Assembly (NCBI GenBank): GCA_002409785.1
Contig: DHOX01000060.1
Coordinates: 1 to 35,766, forward strand
Source: Prevotella sp. UBA5379
Lineage (GTDB): Bacteria; Bacteroidota; Bacteroidia; Bacteroidales; Bacteroidaceae
Direction: 5' to 3'
Length of the DNA: 35,766 nt
The position numbers and the translations under genes were made by a program. Each line of letters begins with the position of its first letter. The stretch's first letter is position 1. Shown here piece by piece: positions 7,973-16,239 of the stretch. The notes below the pieces were generated by a model. It saw only the letters and a program-made list of their open reading frames with translations. It was not told the origin of the DNA and ran no database searches.

Positions 7973-9520
7973 ATGAAAAAATTTATTAGTCTGACCTTGC
8001 TTGTTGCCGCCTTTACCTGTTCTATAAAAGCCCAGGAGGCAACGCTGATTGTTCATACCCGACAAGGTAAACAAAAGATTAACAAAGAAATCTATGGACA
8101 GTTTGCAGAACATCTTGGATCGTGCATCTATGGCGGGCTATGGGTGGGCCCCTATTCCAATATCCCCAATACCAACGGTTATCGGAATGATGTGCTTCAG
8201 GCACTCAAGAACTTGAAGGTGCCCGTCCTGCGATGGCCGGGAGGATGCTTTGCTGACGATTACCATTGGAAAGACGGCATCGGGCCTCGCAACCTCCGTC
8301 CTACCCTTCGCAATAATAACTGGGGCGGTACCATTGAAAACAATTCCTTCGGAACACATGAGTTCCTGAACCTCTGTGAAATGCTCGGATGCGAACCTTA
8401 TATCAGTGGGAACGTCGGCAGTGGAACTGTTCAGGAAATGGCACAATGGGTGGAGTACATGACTTCTGACGGGGACACGCCAATGGCCAGACTCCGGAGG
8501 AAGAACGGCCGGAACCGCCCCTGGAAAGTAAAATACTTCGGTATCGGAAATGAAGCCTGGGGTTGCGGGGGAAATATGCGGCCAGAATATTACAGCGATC
8601 TTTTCCGCCGCTATAATACTTATCTGCGTGACTACAGCGACAGCACCAAACTTTTCCGCATTGCCAGCGGTGCCAGTGGGCCAGATACCAACTGGACACG
8701 TGTGCTCATGAAAAATATCGGTGACCGAATGCAAGGCATCTCCTTGCACTACTATACCGTCAGAGACTGGCACCATAAAGGATCCGCCACCCGTTTCTCC
8801 AATAAGGAATATTACCAGACCCTCTATACGTGCGAGCGTATGGATACGATCATCAAACAGCAGTCTGCTGTCATGGACCAGTATGACCCTCAGAAGAAGA
8901 TTGGACTTATGGTTGATGAATGGGGAACATGGTGGGACGAGGAACCCGGTACGATCAAAGGGCATCTCTACCAGCAAAACAGTCTGCGTGATGCAATGGT
9001 CGCAGCCTTGACACTGAACATTTTCCAGAAACATACTGACCGTGTGCGAATGGCCAATATCGCTCAGGTTGTCAACGTACTGCAGTCAATGATCCTGACA
9101 GATACCATCGGCAAAGGACATATCGTGATCACCCCTTCCTACTATGTCTTTTCCATGTATAAAGGATTCCAGGATGCTACCTATCTTCCGTCAGAACTGC
9201 GATGCGGCAATCATACACAGGATGATGAGACGGTACCCCTTATCAGCACTTCAGCTGCAAGGGAGAAAGACGGAAAGATTCTATTATCCTTGTGCAACAT
9301 TGATCTGGAACATCCTCAGGATCTATCCATTGAACTGGAAGGTGCTGCTCCACAAAAGGTAGAAGGACAGATCCTCACATCAAGAAATATCAATGACTTT
9401 AATGATTTCAATCACCCGAATATTGTCAAACCTGCTCTTTTCAAAGGTGCCAAATTGAAAAATAATATCCTGAAAGTAAAAATCCCGGCTAAATCCATTG
9501 TAGTATTGGATATAAAATAG
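7973..9520 (+). CDS. abfA: exported alpha-L-arabinofuranosidase, GH51
   Basis: Releases terminal L-arabinofuranose from arabinan or arabinoxylan oligosaccharides. I take the ATG at 7973 (515 aa) because it gives a clean signal peptide (MKKFISLTLLVAAFTCSIKA, cleavage near Q21). The in-frame ATG at 7916 sits inside a hairpin stem and would bury the signal. GH51 marks are RWPGGCFADDYHW (87-99), the acid/base E194 in GIGNEAWG and the nucleophile E316 in MVDEWGTWW. Export makes it periplasmic or surface-associated, upstream of the symporter in the pathway. It shares the operon with the ara genes; the following tkt gene has its own promoter overlapping the 3-prime end of this gene. Confidence 0.93.
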   Translation: MKKFISLTLLVAAFTCSIKAQEATLIVHTRQGKQKINKEIYGQFAEHLGSCIYGGLWVGPYSNIPNTNGYRNDVLQALKNLKVPVLRWPGGCFADDYHWKDGIGPRNLRPTLRNNNWGGTIENNSFGTHEFLNLCEMLGCEPYISGNVGSGTVQEMAQWVEYMTSDGDTPMARLRRKNGRNRPWKVKYFGIGNEAWGCGGNMRPEYYSDLFRRYNTYLRDYSDSTKLFRIASGASGPDTNWTRVLMKNIGDRMQGISLHYYTVRDWHHKGSATRFSNKEYYQTLYTCERMDTIIKQQSAVMDQYDPQKKIGLMVDEWGTWWDEEPGTIKGHLYQQNSLRDAMVAALTLNIFQKHTDRVRMANIAQVVNVLQSMILTDTIGKGHIVITPSYYVFSMYKGFQDATYLPSELRCGNHTQDDETVPLISTSAAREKDGKILLSLCNIDLEHPQDLSIELEGAAPQKVEGQILTSRNINDFNDFNHPNIVKPALFKGAKLKNNILKVKIPAKSIVVLDIK

Positions 9521-9528
9521 TACATTTG
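9497..9528 (+). promoter_or_regulatory. internal promoter for tkt-rpiB
   Basis: An ATTG -33 box (9497-9500) and a perfect TAnnTTTG -7 box TACATTTG (9521-9528) are separated by 20 bases. The -33 lies in the last codons of the GH51 gene and the -7 directly after its stop. A start near 9532 would give a leader of about 22 bases before the tkt ATG. This would allow arabinose-independent expression of the pentose phosphate genes. Confidence 0.55.
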
Positions 9529-9554
9529 TAAAGAGATTAAAAAATCAAATATAA

Positions 9555-11573
9555 ATGAACGACAAAAAAGTAATGAACCACGCAGCAAATAATATTCGTA
9601 TATTGGCTGCATCTATGGTAGAAAAAGCGAAATCAGGCCATCCCGGTGGTGCAATGGGAGGTGCCGATTTCATAAACGTTCTTTTCTCAGAATACTTAAT
9701 CTATGACCCGGACCAGCCTGAATGGCCGGGACGGGACCGTTTCTTCCTGGATCCGGGACACATGAGCCCAATGTTATACTCTGCTCTGCTCCTTTCCGGT
9801 AAATTTACCATGGAGGAGATACAGACTTTTCGCCAATGGGGATCACCTTGCCACGGACATCCGGAACGAAACGTGAAGCGAGGTATAGAAAACACATCCG
9901 GTCCCTTAGGCCAGGGCCATGCCCTCGCCTCAGGCGCTGCCGTAGCCGAGAAATTCCTTGAGGCTCGCCTCGGACATACGGTCATGCAGCACACTATCTA
10001 CACCTATATCTCTGATGGGGCTGTCGAGGAAGGAATTTCCCAGGAGGTAGGCAGAATAGCCGGATCACTGGGACTGAACAACCTCATCATGTTCTATGAC
10101 TGTAACGGTATCCAACTCTCTACTGAAACGAGTGTAGTGATGGCTGAAAACACAGCGATGAAATACAGGGCATGGAACTGGAATGTGATCGAGATCGACG
10201 GCAATGATGTCGATGAGATCCGGAAAGCTTTGAATACGGCCCTTGCCGAAAAAGACCGCCCTACCCTGATTATCGGTGATACGGTGATGGGAAAAGGAGC
10301 TCTTAAGGCTGACGGTACCAGTTATGAACATAATGTAAAGACTCATGGCTCACCTCTTGGAGATGGAGCTTATACCAATACCATCAGAAATTTAGGCGGG
10401 GATCCGACAAATCCTTTCGTCATCTTTGAGGATGTTAAAAAACTCTATACTGACCGTCAGGTTGAACTCCGTAAAATCGTAGCCGGACGCCATAAGGAAG
10501 AGGCTCAATGGGCGGAAAAGAATCCGGAGAAAAAAACCTTGATGGACGAATGGTTCAGTGGAAAGGCTCCTGAAATAGACTGGAGTAAGGTGGAGCAAAA
10601 AAACGGTAGTGCAACCCGTGCAGCTTCCGCTGCCTGCCTGAAAGTACTGGCTCATGAAGTTCCAAACATGATCTGCTCCTCCGCCGACCTGTCCAACTCG
10701 GATAAGACTAATGGATTCCTCAATGAGACCCATAGCCTGAAACGCGGGGATTTTACCGGGGCTTTCTTCCAGGCTGGTGTCAGCGAATTTGCTATGGCGG
10801 ATATGTGCATGGGGATGATGCTGCATGGCGGAGTAATCGCAGCCATGGGTACCTTTTTCGTCTTCTCTGATTATATGAAGGGGGCTATTCGACTGGCTGC
10901 GCTCATGGGCGTACCCGTAAAATTCATCTTTACACATGATGCTTTCAGAGTCGGCGAAGATGGACCTACCCATCAACCGGTAGAACAGGAAGCCACCCTC
11001 CGACTGATGGAACAACTTAAAAGGCATAACGGCAACGACAGCCTGCGTGTCTTCCGTCCTGCAGATGCAGATGAAACAACGGTCTGCTGGCAGATGGCCA
11101 TGGAGAACACAGAATCTCCTACCGCTTTCATCCTCTCCAGACAAGGGATTAGTCAACTGCCTGAGGGCAATGACTATCAGATGGCCCGTAAGGGTGCTTA
11201 TATCGTAGCCGGTTCGGATGAAAACCCGGACATTATCCTCGTAGCCTCCGGATCTGAAGTATCTACGCTTGAAGCAGGAAGCATATTGCTCCGTAAAGAC
11301 GGTATCAGGGTACGTGTGGTCAGTGCTCCTTCTGAAGGATTATTCCGCAGGCAACCCCGGACATATCAGGAAAAAGTGCTGCCAAAGGGTGCAAAGATAT
11401 TCGGTATGACCGCCGGACTACCCAGCACACTTCTCGGTCTTGTAGGAACCAATGGCAGAATCTACGGAATGGATAGTTTCGGCTTCTCTGCTCCTTATCC
11501 GGTTCTGGATCAAAAACTCGGGTTCACAGGAGAAAACGTTTATAAACAGGTAAAGGAATTCTTAGCTGAATAG
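9555..11573 (+). CDS. tkt: transketolase
   Basis: Thiamine diphosphate enzyme that moves two-carbon units between pentose phosphates and aldoses, taking xylulose-5-phosphate from the arabinose route into glycolysis. The 672-aa full-length protein has AKSGHPGGAMGGADF near the N-terminus and a TPP-binding region SDGAVEEGISQEVGRIAG followed by DCNGIQL. The pyrimidine domain carries GVSEFAMADMCMGM with the catalytic glutamate and HDAFRVGEDGPTHQPVEQ. The usual GDG triad reads SDG, a small departure. It lies 34 bp after the GH51 gene and 67 bp before rpiB, separated from the latter by a hairpin. It may be the housekeeping enzyme or an operon-specific copy, which cannot be decided from this window. 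Confidence 0.95.
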   Translation: MNDKKVMNHAANNIRILAASMVEKAKSGHPGGAMGGADFINVLFSEYLIYDPDQPEWPGRDRFFLDPGHMSPMLYSALLLSGKFTMEEIQTFRQWGSPCHGHPERNVKRGIENTSGPLGQGHALASGAAVAEKFLEARLGHTVMQHTIYTYISDGAVEEGISQEVGRIAGSLGLNNLIMFYDCNGIQLSTETSVVMAENTAMKYRAWNWNVIEIDGNDVDEIRKALNTALAEKDRPTLIIGDTVMGKGALKADGTSYEHNVKTHGSPLGDGAYTNTIRNLGGDPTNPFVIFEDVKKLYTDRQVELRKIVAGRHKEEAQWAEKNPEKKTLMDEWFSGKAPEIDWSKVEQKNGSATRAASAACLKVLAHEVPNMICSSADLSNSDKTNGFLNETHSLKRGDFTGAFFQAGVSEFAMADMCMGMMLHGGVIAAMGTFFVFSDYMKGAIRLAALMGVPVKFIFTHDAFRVGEDGPTHQPVEQEATLRLMEQLKRHNGNDSLRVFRPADADETTVCWQMAMENTESPTAFILSRQGISQLPEGNDYQMARKGAYIVAGSDENPDIILVASGSEVSTLEAGSILLRKDGIRVRVVSAPSEGLFRRQPRTYQEKVLPKGAKIFGMTAGLPSTLLGLVGTNGRIYGMDSFGFSAPYPVLDQKLGFTGENVYKQVKEFLAE

Positions 11574-11585
11574 GTCTTCTTTAAA

Positions 11586-11614
11586 ACAGAACGGGGGTTA
11601 ACCTTCCGTTCTGT
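11586..11614 (+). promoter_or_regulatory. intergenic hairpin between tkt and rpiB
   Basis: ACAGAACGG and CCGTTCTGT form a 9-bp stem, extendable by G-U pairs, around a loop containing GGTTAACC. It begins 12 bases after the tkt stop and is followed by only a weak T-rich tail. It is likely an attenuating or protective hairpin rather than a full terminator. Confidence 0.55.
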
Positions 11615-11640
11615 ATTCATTTCAAAGCAGATAAGAAATT

Positions 11641-12111
11641 ATGGAAATAAAGACAATAGGAATCGCCAGTGATCATGCAGGATTTCCTATGAAACAGTTT
11701 GTCCTTCAATATTTGGCCAAAAAGGGATATAAGGTCAAGGATTTCGGCACAGATAGTATTGAAAGTGTCGACTATCCGGATTTTGCCCACAAACTCGGCC
11801 AGGCGATAGAGAGACATGAAGTCTACCCGGGGATTGCCATTTGCGGTACAGGGGAAGGAATGGCTATAACATTAAACAAATACCCTGACATCCGGGCTGG
11901 ATTAGCATGGAATGAAGAGATAGCACATCTGATCAGACAGCATAATGATGCAAACGTACTGGTACTGCCGGGACGGTTCATCTCTCTCATGACTGCTGAA
12001 AGGATACTGGATACCTTCTTTGCTGTCCCTTTTGACGGTGGTCGCCATGAAAGGAGAATAGAGAAAATACCTATTCATAACTGCTGTAAAGGACAGAATC
12101 CGTTTTTCTGA
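11641..12111 (+). CDS. rpiB: ribose-5-phosphate isomerase B
   Basis: Interconverts ribose-5-phosphate and ribulose-5-phosphate in the non-oxidative pentose phosphate pathway. The 156-aa length and the motifs fit RpiB/LacAB: ASDHAGFPMK near residues 9-18, the DFGTDS and SVDYPDFA segments, and the phosphate/catalytic loop CGTGEGMAITLNK with the active-site cysteine and threonine. Some RpiB enzymes also accept allose-6-phosphate, but location behind tkt favours the pentose reaction. It is the last gene of the arabinose block and ends against a large hairpin shared with the convergent pyruvate kinase gene. Confidence 0.93.
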   Translation: MEIKTIGIASDHAGFPMKQFVLQYLAKKGYKVKDFGTDSIESVDYPDFAHKLGQAIERHEVYPGIAICGTGEGMAITLNKYPDIRAGLAWNEEIAHLIRQHNDANVLVLPGRFISLMTAERILDTFFAVPFDGGRHERRIEKIPIHNCCKGQNPFF

Positions 12112-12152
12112 CAACTGGAAGAAAAAGGTAACCGGTCTTTTGACCTATTACG

Positions 12153-12188
12153 GAAGAATCCCGGGAGCGTTTGTTCCCGGGATTCTTC
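12153..12188. terminator. bidirectional hairpin terminator between rpiB and pyk
   Basis: A perfect 14-bp stem (GAAGAATCCCGGGA / TCCCGGGATTCTTC) with an 8-base loop lies between two convergent genes and ends 5 bases from the pyk stop. T-runs are poor on both sides, but the position and stem strength suggest it ends transcripts from both strands. Confidence 0.75.
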
Positions 12189-12193
12189 TGTGA

Positions 12194-13672
12194 TTAATGC
12201 TTCCCCTTTTTCTGCTCACCCTTAGTTTCTGTCCCTCTGGGCAACTTAAACTGATAACTCTTATCAAATACTTTCCTGACATCATTGATTTCCAGGAAGG
12301 TAGTCCCCCCTCCCTCACCAAAACTGCCGCTCAGGTAAGCGATCTTGTCATTCAAGCCAAGATAACCCTTCAGTTTAAGCATTCGTACAGCTGCGGTAAA
12401 CATCTCCTGATTAGAAATCTGTCCCTTCTGATATACCGCGGCAACACCATAACTCAGATTCAGCCAGCGCTGTGTTTTCTCCTTATAACAAATAGCGAAA
12501 ATAGGAGTAGGCCCACGGAATGAAGCCAGATAGCGTGCCGTCTGACCGGTCTCACTATCCGTAATAATTCCCTTGACACCAAGTCTGCGAGTAGACTCTA
12601 TGGTCGCATGGGCGAGAAAGAGCCGTTGGCTGATCAACTGTTTTCCAGACGTAGGATCAATATCATTCTCCGGATCCCGATCTTTTTCAGCCTGTTCTGC
12701 TATCCTTGACATCGTCTGCACCGCCTCAAGAGGATATTTGCCCATTGCCGTTTCACCACTCAGCATCAAGGCATCTGTACGATAAAAGATAGCATTGGCT
12801 ATATCCGTTACTTCTGCACGCGTAGGCCGAGGATTACCGATCATCGTATGCAACATCTGGGTAGCCACGATAACCGGTTTGCATTTCATCACACATTTAC
12901 GGATAATCCGGCGCTCGATGCCTGGTATCCGCTCTATGGGCACTTCGATTCCCAAGTCCCCGCGGGCAACCATTACGCCATAGCTGGCATCAATTATCTC
13001 GTCAATATTATCTACACCTTCCTGATTCTCGATCTTAGAGATAATTTTAATATCACTGTGGTGCTCATCCAATATCTTCTGGACAGCTTCTACATCAGCA
13101 GCAGAACGAACGAAGGAATGGGCAATAAAATCAATATCCAGATCAATCGCCAACAGGATATTCCGCTTGTCTTTTTCCGTCAATGCAGGTAAATCAATAT
13201 GCTCACCGGGAACATTCAAACTCTTATGCGCACCCAGATCACCTTCATTCTGTACCTGCGCAACCAACATCGGACCCGTATTCTCGATCACTTTCATATC
13301 GATTGCCCCATCGTCAAACAACAGGTCATCACCTACTTTTACATCATCCGTAATATTCGGATAGGTCACATTGATAATATCATGGGAACTATCCATCTCT
13401 GGACGCCCAAAGACTTTGACCACATCACCGATCTTATAATGTAAAGGTTCTTTCACATCCGTAGAACGAACCTCAGGACCCTTTGTATCGATCATTATTC
13501 CTATATGAGGAGAAACGGCCCGCACATTAGCTACAATTCTACGAATACCCTCTTCCGTAGCATGAGCAGTATTCATACGCACGATATTCATTCCGGCAAG
13601 AAAGAGTTTGCGTATAAAATCTTTATCGCATCGCAGATCACTGATGGTAGCTACAATTTTGGTTTGTTTCAT
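12194..13672 (-). CDS. pyk: pyruvate kinase
   Basis: Transfers phosphate from phosphoenolpyruvate to ADP in the last step of glycolysis. The 492-aa protein has IDTKGPEVR (barrel strand), IDFIAHSFVRSAADV, the catalytic lysine in ISKIENQEGVDN, the signature VARGDLGIEVP and KPVIVATQMLHTM followed by PTRAEVTDIANAI and DALMLSGETAMGKYP. A C-terminal allosteric-type domain follows. The last 15 residues are Lys/Gly-rich. It is a single-gene unit on the - strand, convergent with the arabinose block and divergent from the HU gene, with a TAACTTTG -7 box 30 bases upstream of the ATG. Confidence 0.97.
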   Translation of the reverse strand: MKQTKIVATISDLRCDKDFIRKLFLAGMNIVRMNTAHATEEGIRRIVANVRAVSPHIGIMIDTKGPEVRSTDVKEPLHYKIGDVVKVFGRPEMDSSHDIINVTYPNITDDVKVGDDLLFDDGAIDMKVIENTGPMLVAQVQNEGDLGAHKSLNVPGEHIDLPALTEKDKRNILLAIDLDIDFIAHSFVRSAADVEAVQKILDEHHSDIKIISKIENQEGVDNIDEIIDASYGVMVARGDLGIEVPIERIPGIERRIIRKCVMKCKPVIVATQMLHTMIGNPRPTRAEVTDIANAIFYRTDALMLSGETAMGKYPLEAVQTMSRIAEQAEKDRDPENDIDPTSGKQLISQRLFLAHATIESTRRLGVKGIITDSETGQTARYLASFRGPTPIFAICYKEKTQRWLNLSYGVAAVYQKGQISNQEMFTAAVRMLKLKGYLGLNDKIAYLSGSFGEGGGTTFLEINDVRKVFDKSYQFKLPRGTETKGEQKKGKH

Positions 13673-13701
13673 ATTTTCAAAAGACTTATTGTATTACTTT
13701 G

Positions 13702-13709
13702 CAAAGTTA
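13702..13709 (-). promoter_or_regulatory. -7 promoter element of pyk
   Basis: On the - strand the sequence TAACTTTG matches the Bacteroidetes -7 consensus TAnnTTTG and lies 29-37 bases upstream of the pyk ATG. No convincing -33 TTTG is seen at 19-21 bases further upstream, so only the -7 part is supported. Confidence 0.5.
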
Positions 13710-13830
13710 ACAAAATTCTCACAATTAAAAGAATGTAAAGGAAAGAATAAATACAAGAGGCCTTAAAATGATTTTAAAAGCAAGATTTTCAGAGAGTTAG
13801 GAATGTTATTTCAGAAAAAAAGCAAATAGA

Positions 13831-13862
13831 TTTTCATATTCCGATAAAAAACAGTATCTTTG
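13831..13862 (+). promoter_or_regulatory. promoter of the HU gene
   Basis: A TTTTC -33-like box (13831-13835) is followed after 19 bases by TATCTTTG (13855-13862), a perfect TAnnTTTG -7 box. The predicted start gives a leader of about 25-30 bases before the ATG at 13893. Confidence 0.6.
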
Positions 13863-13892
13863 CAAACCAATAACAAAAGATATTGAAATACA

Positions 13893-14171
13893 ATGACTAA
13901 AGCAAAAATCATAGCAGAAGTTGCATTGGCCACAGGAATGTCAAAAAAAGAGGTTACGGCTGTAATTGAAGCTTTTATGAGTAGCATCAAGAAGAACCTG
14001 TTAAAGAGAGAAAACATTTATCTCCGCGGGTTTGGTAGCTTCATCATCAAGCACAGGGCAGAGAAGACCGCCCGCAATATTTCCAAGAACACGACGATGA
14101 CCATTGCTGCCCACGACTTACCCAGTTTCAAGCCGGCCAAGAGTTTTATCCAGGAGATGAAAAACGAATAA
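13893..14171 (+). CDS. HU/IHF-family DNA-binding protein
   Basis: A 92-aa nucleoid protein of the bacterial histone-like family, which binds and bends DNA as a dimer. The N-terminal helices (MTKAKIIAEVALATGMSKKE) are followed by the family signature around residues 46-66 (IYLRGFGSFIIKHRAEKTAR), which leads into the DNA-contacting beta arm and the C-terminal segment LPSFKPAKSF. The length is normal. HU and IHF subunits cannot be told apart here. It heads a short transcript with the 29-codon ORF that follows and ends at a T-tailed hairpin. Confidence 0.93.
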   Translation: MTKAKIIAEVALATGMSKKEVTAVIEAFMSSIKKNLLKRENIYLRGFGSFIIKHRAEKTARNISKNTTMTIAAHDLPSFKPAKSFIQEMKNE

Positions 14172-14233
14172 AATTCCTTCGTCACCTATCTGAGGATTTG
14201 GATTAAAATATCAATATTTAAATTTTTAGTATT

Positions 14234-14323
14234 ATGCCAAACGGAAAGAAAAAGAAGGGCCACAAGATGGCTACGCACAAGCGTAAGAAAAGATTACGCA
14301 AGAATAGACATAAGAGCAAGTAA
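14234..14323 (+). CDS. 29-aa highly basic protein, candidate COX24/AURKAIP1-like ribosomal protein
   Basis: The ORF runs from ATG at 14234 to TAA at 14321-14323. Most of its 29 residues are Lys, Arg or His. The core HKMATHKRKKRLRKNR lines up with the pattern KMxKHKxKKRxKRxR that I recall for the COX24 C-terminal family, which includes mitochondrial mS38/AURKAIP1 and actinobacterial bS22. Such proteins are small components of the 30S or mitochondrial small subunit. It lies 62 bp after the HU gene on the same predicted transcript and just before a terminator, which supports real expression. That it is coding is likely. The ribosomal role is inferred from residue pattern alone, and a different basic RNA-binding peptide is possible. 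Confidence 0.7.
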   Translation: MPNGKKKKGHKMATHKRKKRLRKNRHKSK

Positions 14324-14344
14324 GCTCATCAGTCTATTCAGACT

Positions 14345-14392
14345 GAGGGTGTGCCGCAGAGCAGTTTGAACTCTTTTTGGCTCACCCTTTTT
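14345..14392 (+). terminator. intrinsic terminator of the HU-small ORF transcript
   Basis: GGGTGTGCC (14347-14355) pairs with GGCTCACCC (14379-14387) with one T-T mismatch and is followed at once by TTTTT. It separates the HU transcript from the RNase G gene. Confidence 0.7.
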
Positions 14393-14529
14393 GATTACTT
14401 ATTCTAAATTAAGAGTCATTTGAAAAGCTGACGGTAAATCTTCGGGTTTATACATAAGATGCTAGTCTGTTCCCAGGTAAGACATATAGTTACTATTTGC
14501 TGGACAGGAGAATGGGAAAGTAGATTCAA

Positions 14530-16128
14530 ATGATCAAATTAGTTCAACGGAAAGAAATGACCAGCGAAATTGTAATTGATGCACAACAAAAAAAGATTTC
14601 TATCGCACTGCTGGAAGACCAGCAACTGGTAGAATACCAGGAACAAACGAGAGAAGTATCTTTTTCTGTTGGGAACATCTACGTGGCAAAGGTAAAGAAA
14701 CTGATGCCTGGGCTGAATGCCTGTTTCGTAGATGTAGGTTATGAACGCGATGCTTTTCTTCATTATCTTGATTTAGGAAGTCAATTTAACTCTTATCAGA
14801 AGTATCTGAAACAGGTCCAAAGTGATCGCAAGAGACTTTATCCATTTTCTAAAGCATCTCGCCTGCCCGATCTTGACAAGGGGGGAAGCATCGCACAGGT
14901 GCTCTCCGTAGGTCAGGAGGTTATGGTGCAAATCGTGAAAGAACCCATTTCTACCAAGGGCCCCCGTCTTACGGCTGAATTATCCTTTGCAGGTCGCTTC
15001 CTGGTACTCATCCCCTTCGGAACTAAAGTCTCCGTATCTTCAAAAATCAAAAGTGGCGCAGAGAGAGCTCGACTCAAACAACTCGTCAACAGTATCAAGC
15101 CAGGCAACTGTGGTATTATCGTGAGAACCGTAGCTGAAGGCAAGCGTGTTGCTGAATTGGATGCAGAGCTGAAAATTCTGACCAAACGCTGGCAGGATGC
15201 CATCGTCAAGGTTCAAAAAACCCAAAAACGCCCCCAACTGATTTATGAAGAAACTGACCGGGCTGTTGCCATGCTGCGTGATCTCTTCAATCCTACTTAT
15301 AAAAGCATTTACGTCAACGACGAAAATGTAGAGCAGGAGGTAAAGCACTATATCTCGATCATAGCCCCTGAAAGGGCGGATATAGTAAAACTTTACAAGG
15401 GTAAGGTTCCCATTTTTGACAATTTCAACGTCACTAAACAAATTAAATCGAGTTTCGGCAGAGTCGTGAACTATAAGCATGGTGCTTATCTGATCATTGA
15501 TCATGCTGAAGCCTTGCATGTGGTGGACGTGAACAGTGGAACTCGTACTCATGAGAAGAATCAGGAGGCAAACGCTTTGGACGTGAATTTAGGTGCTGCT
15601 GATGAACTGGCCCGACAGTTGAGGCTCCGTGATATGGGAGGTATCATCGTAGTAGACTTCATCGACATGAGTCTGGCGGAAGACCGCCAAATGCTTTATG
15701 AACGGATGTGCAAAGATATGCAGAAGGATCGTGCAAGGCACAATATCCTGCCGTTAAGCAAATTCGGACTCATGCAAATAACTCGCCAGAGGGTACGACC
15801 GGTGATGGAAGTGAACGTGGAGGAAACTTGTCCTACGTGCAACGGCACAGGAAAGATCAAAGCAAGTTTTCTGTTTACAGACCAACTCGAGCGTAAAATT
15901 GACCGACTCATCAACAAGATCGGTGTCAAGAAATTCTATCTGCACGTACATCCATACGTGGCTGCTTTCATCGACAAGGGAATCTTTTCCCTGAAGTTGA
16001 AGTGGCAACTTAAATATGGATTCGGTGTACACATTATTCCTTCTCAGAAATTAGCTTTCTTGCAATATGAATTTTTCGACAAGAATGGCCAGTTTATTGA
16101 TATGAAGGAAGAGCAGGAAACGAAATAG
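14530..16128 (+). CDS. rng: ribonuclease G / RNase E family endoribonuclease
   Basis: Single-strand-specific endoribonuclease acting in rRNA 5-prime maturation and mRNA decay. The 532-aa protein has an S1-like N-terminal domain (about 37-130, VGNIYVAKVKKLMPGLNACFVDVG). Catalytic aspartates are D333 (VVDVNSGTRT) and D376 (VVDFIDM), and the zinc-link cysteines C434 and C437 sit in CPTCNGTGK. The intervals D-D 43 and D-C 58 are identical to those of E. coli RNase E (303, 346, 404), so the active core is intact. There is no long disordered degradosome tail, so it is RNase G-like in length. The gene has a 206-bp upstream gap after the HU-transcript terminator. Confidence 0.95.
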   Translation: MIKLVQRKEMTSEIVIDAQQKKISIALLEDQQLVEYQEQTREVSFSVGNIYVAKVKKLMPGLNACFVDVGYERDAFLHYLDLGSQFNSYQKYLKQVQSDRKRLYPFSKASRLPDLDKGGSIAQVLSVGQEVMVQIVKEPISTKGPRLTAELSFAGRFLVLIPFGTKVSVSSKIKSGAERARLKQLVNSIKPGNCGIIVRTVAEGKRVAELDAELKILTKRWQDAIVKVQKTQKRPQLIYEETDRAVAMLRDLFNPTYKSIYVNDENVEQEVKHYISIIAPERADIVKLYKGKVPIFDNFNVTKQIKSSFGRVVNYKHGAYLIIDHAEALHVVDVNSGTRTHEKNQEANALDVNLGAADELARQLRLRDMGGIIVVDFIDMSLAEDRQMLYERMCKDMQKDRARHNILPLSKFGLMQITRQRVRPVMEVNVEETCPTCNGTGKIKASFLFTDQLERKIDRLINKIGVKKFYLHVHPYVAAFIDKGIFSLKLKWQLKYGFGVHIIPSQKLAFLQYEFFDKNGQFIDMKEEQETK

Positions 16129-16141
16129 AAAGTTTCCAGAC

Positions 16142-16188
16142 GATCAAAAAAGTCCCTGATGATTTTCTCATCAGGGACTTTTTTGATC
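16142..16188. terminator. bidirectional terminator between rng and the GH13-AlaX gene
   Basis: A perfect 21-bp stem with a 5-base loop: the left arm 16142-16162 has A6 then GTCCCTGATGA, and the right arm 16168-16188 is its exact complement with T6. The A/T runs provide a U-tract on either strand. It sits between two convergent genes and should stop both transcripts. Confidence 0.9.
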
Positions 16189-16239
16189 ACACCGGTCTTC
16201 CGTTTCAAGAAAACTCCAGGAGGTCTAAAGACGATCCTG

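Noticed and set aside
8138..9034. 298-codon open frame on the - strand inside the GH51 gene
   Set aside because: It is entirely antisense to a well-supported glycosidase, has no family motifs and shows the odd composition of a shadow frame.
10392..11156. 254-codon open frame on the - strand inside tkt
   Set aside because: Antisense to the conserved pyrimidine-binding domain of transketolase, with no recognisable domain or promoter.
11586..11614. GGTTAACC in the tkt-rpiB gap as a further GTTAAC operator
   Set aside because: It is the loop of an intergenic hairpin and is single, not phased like the copies upstream of rprX.
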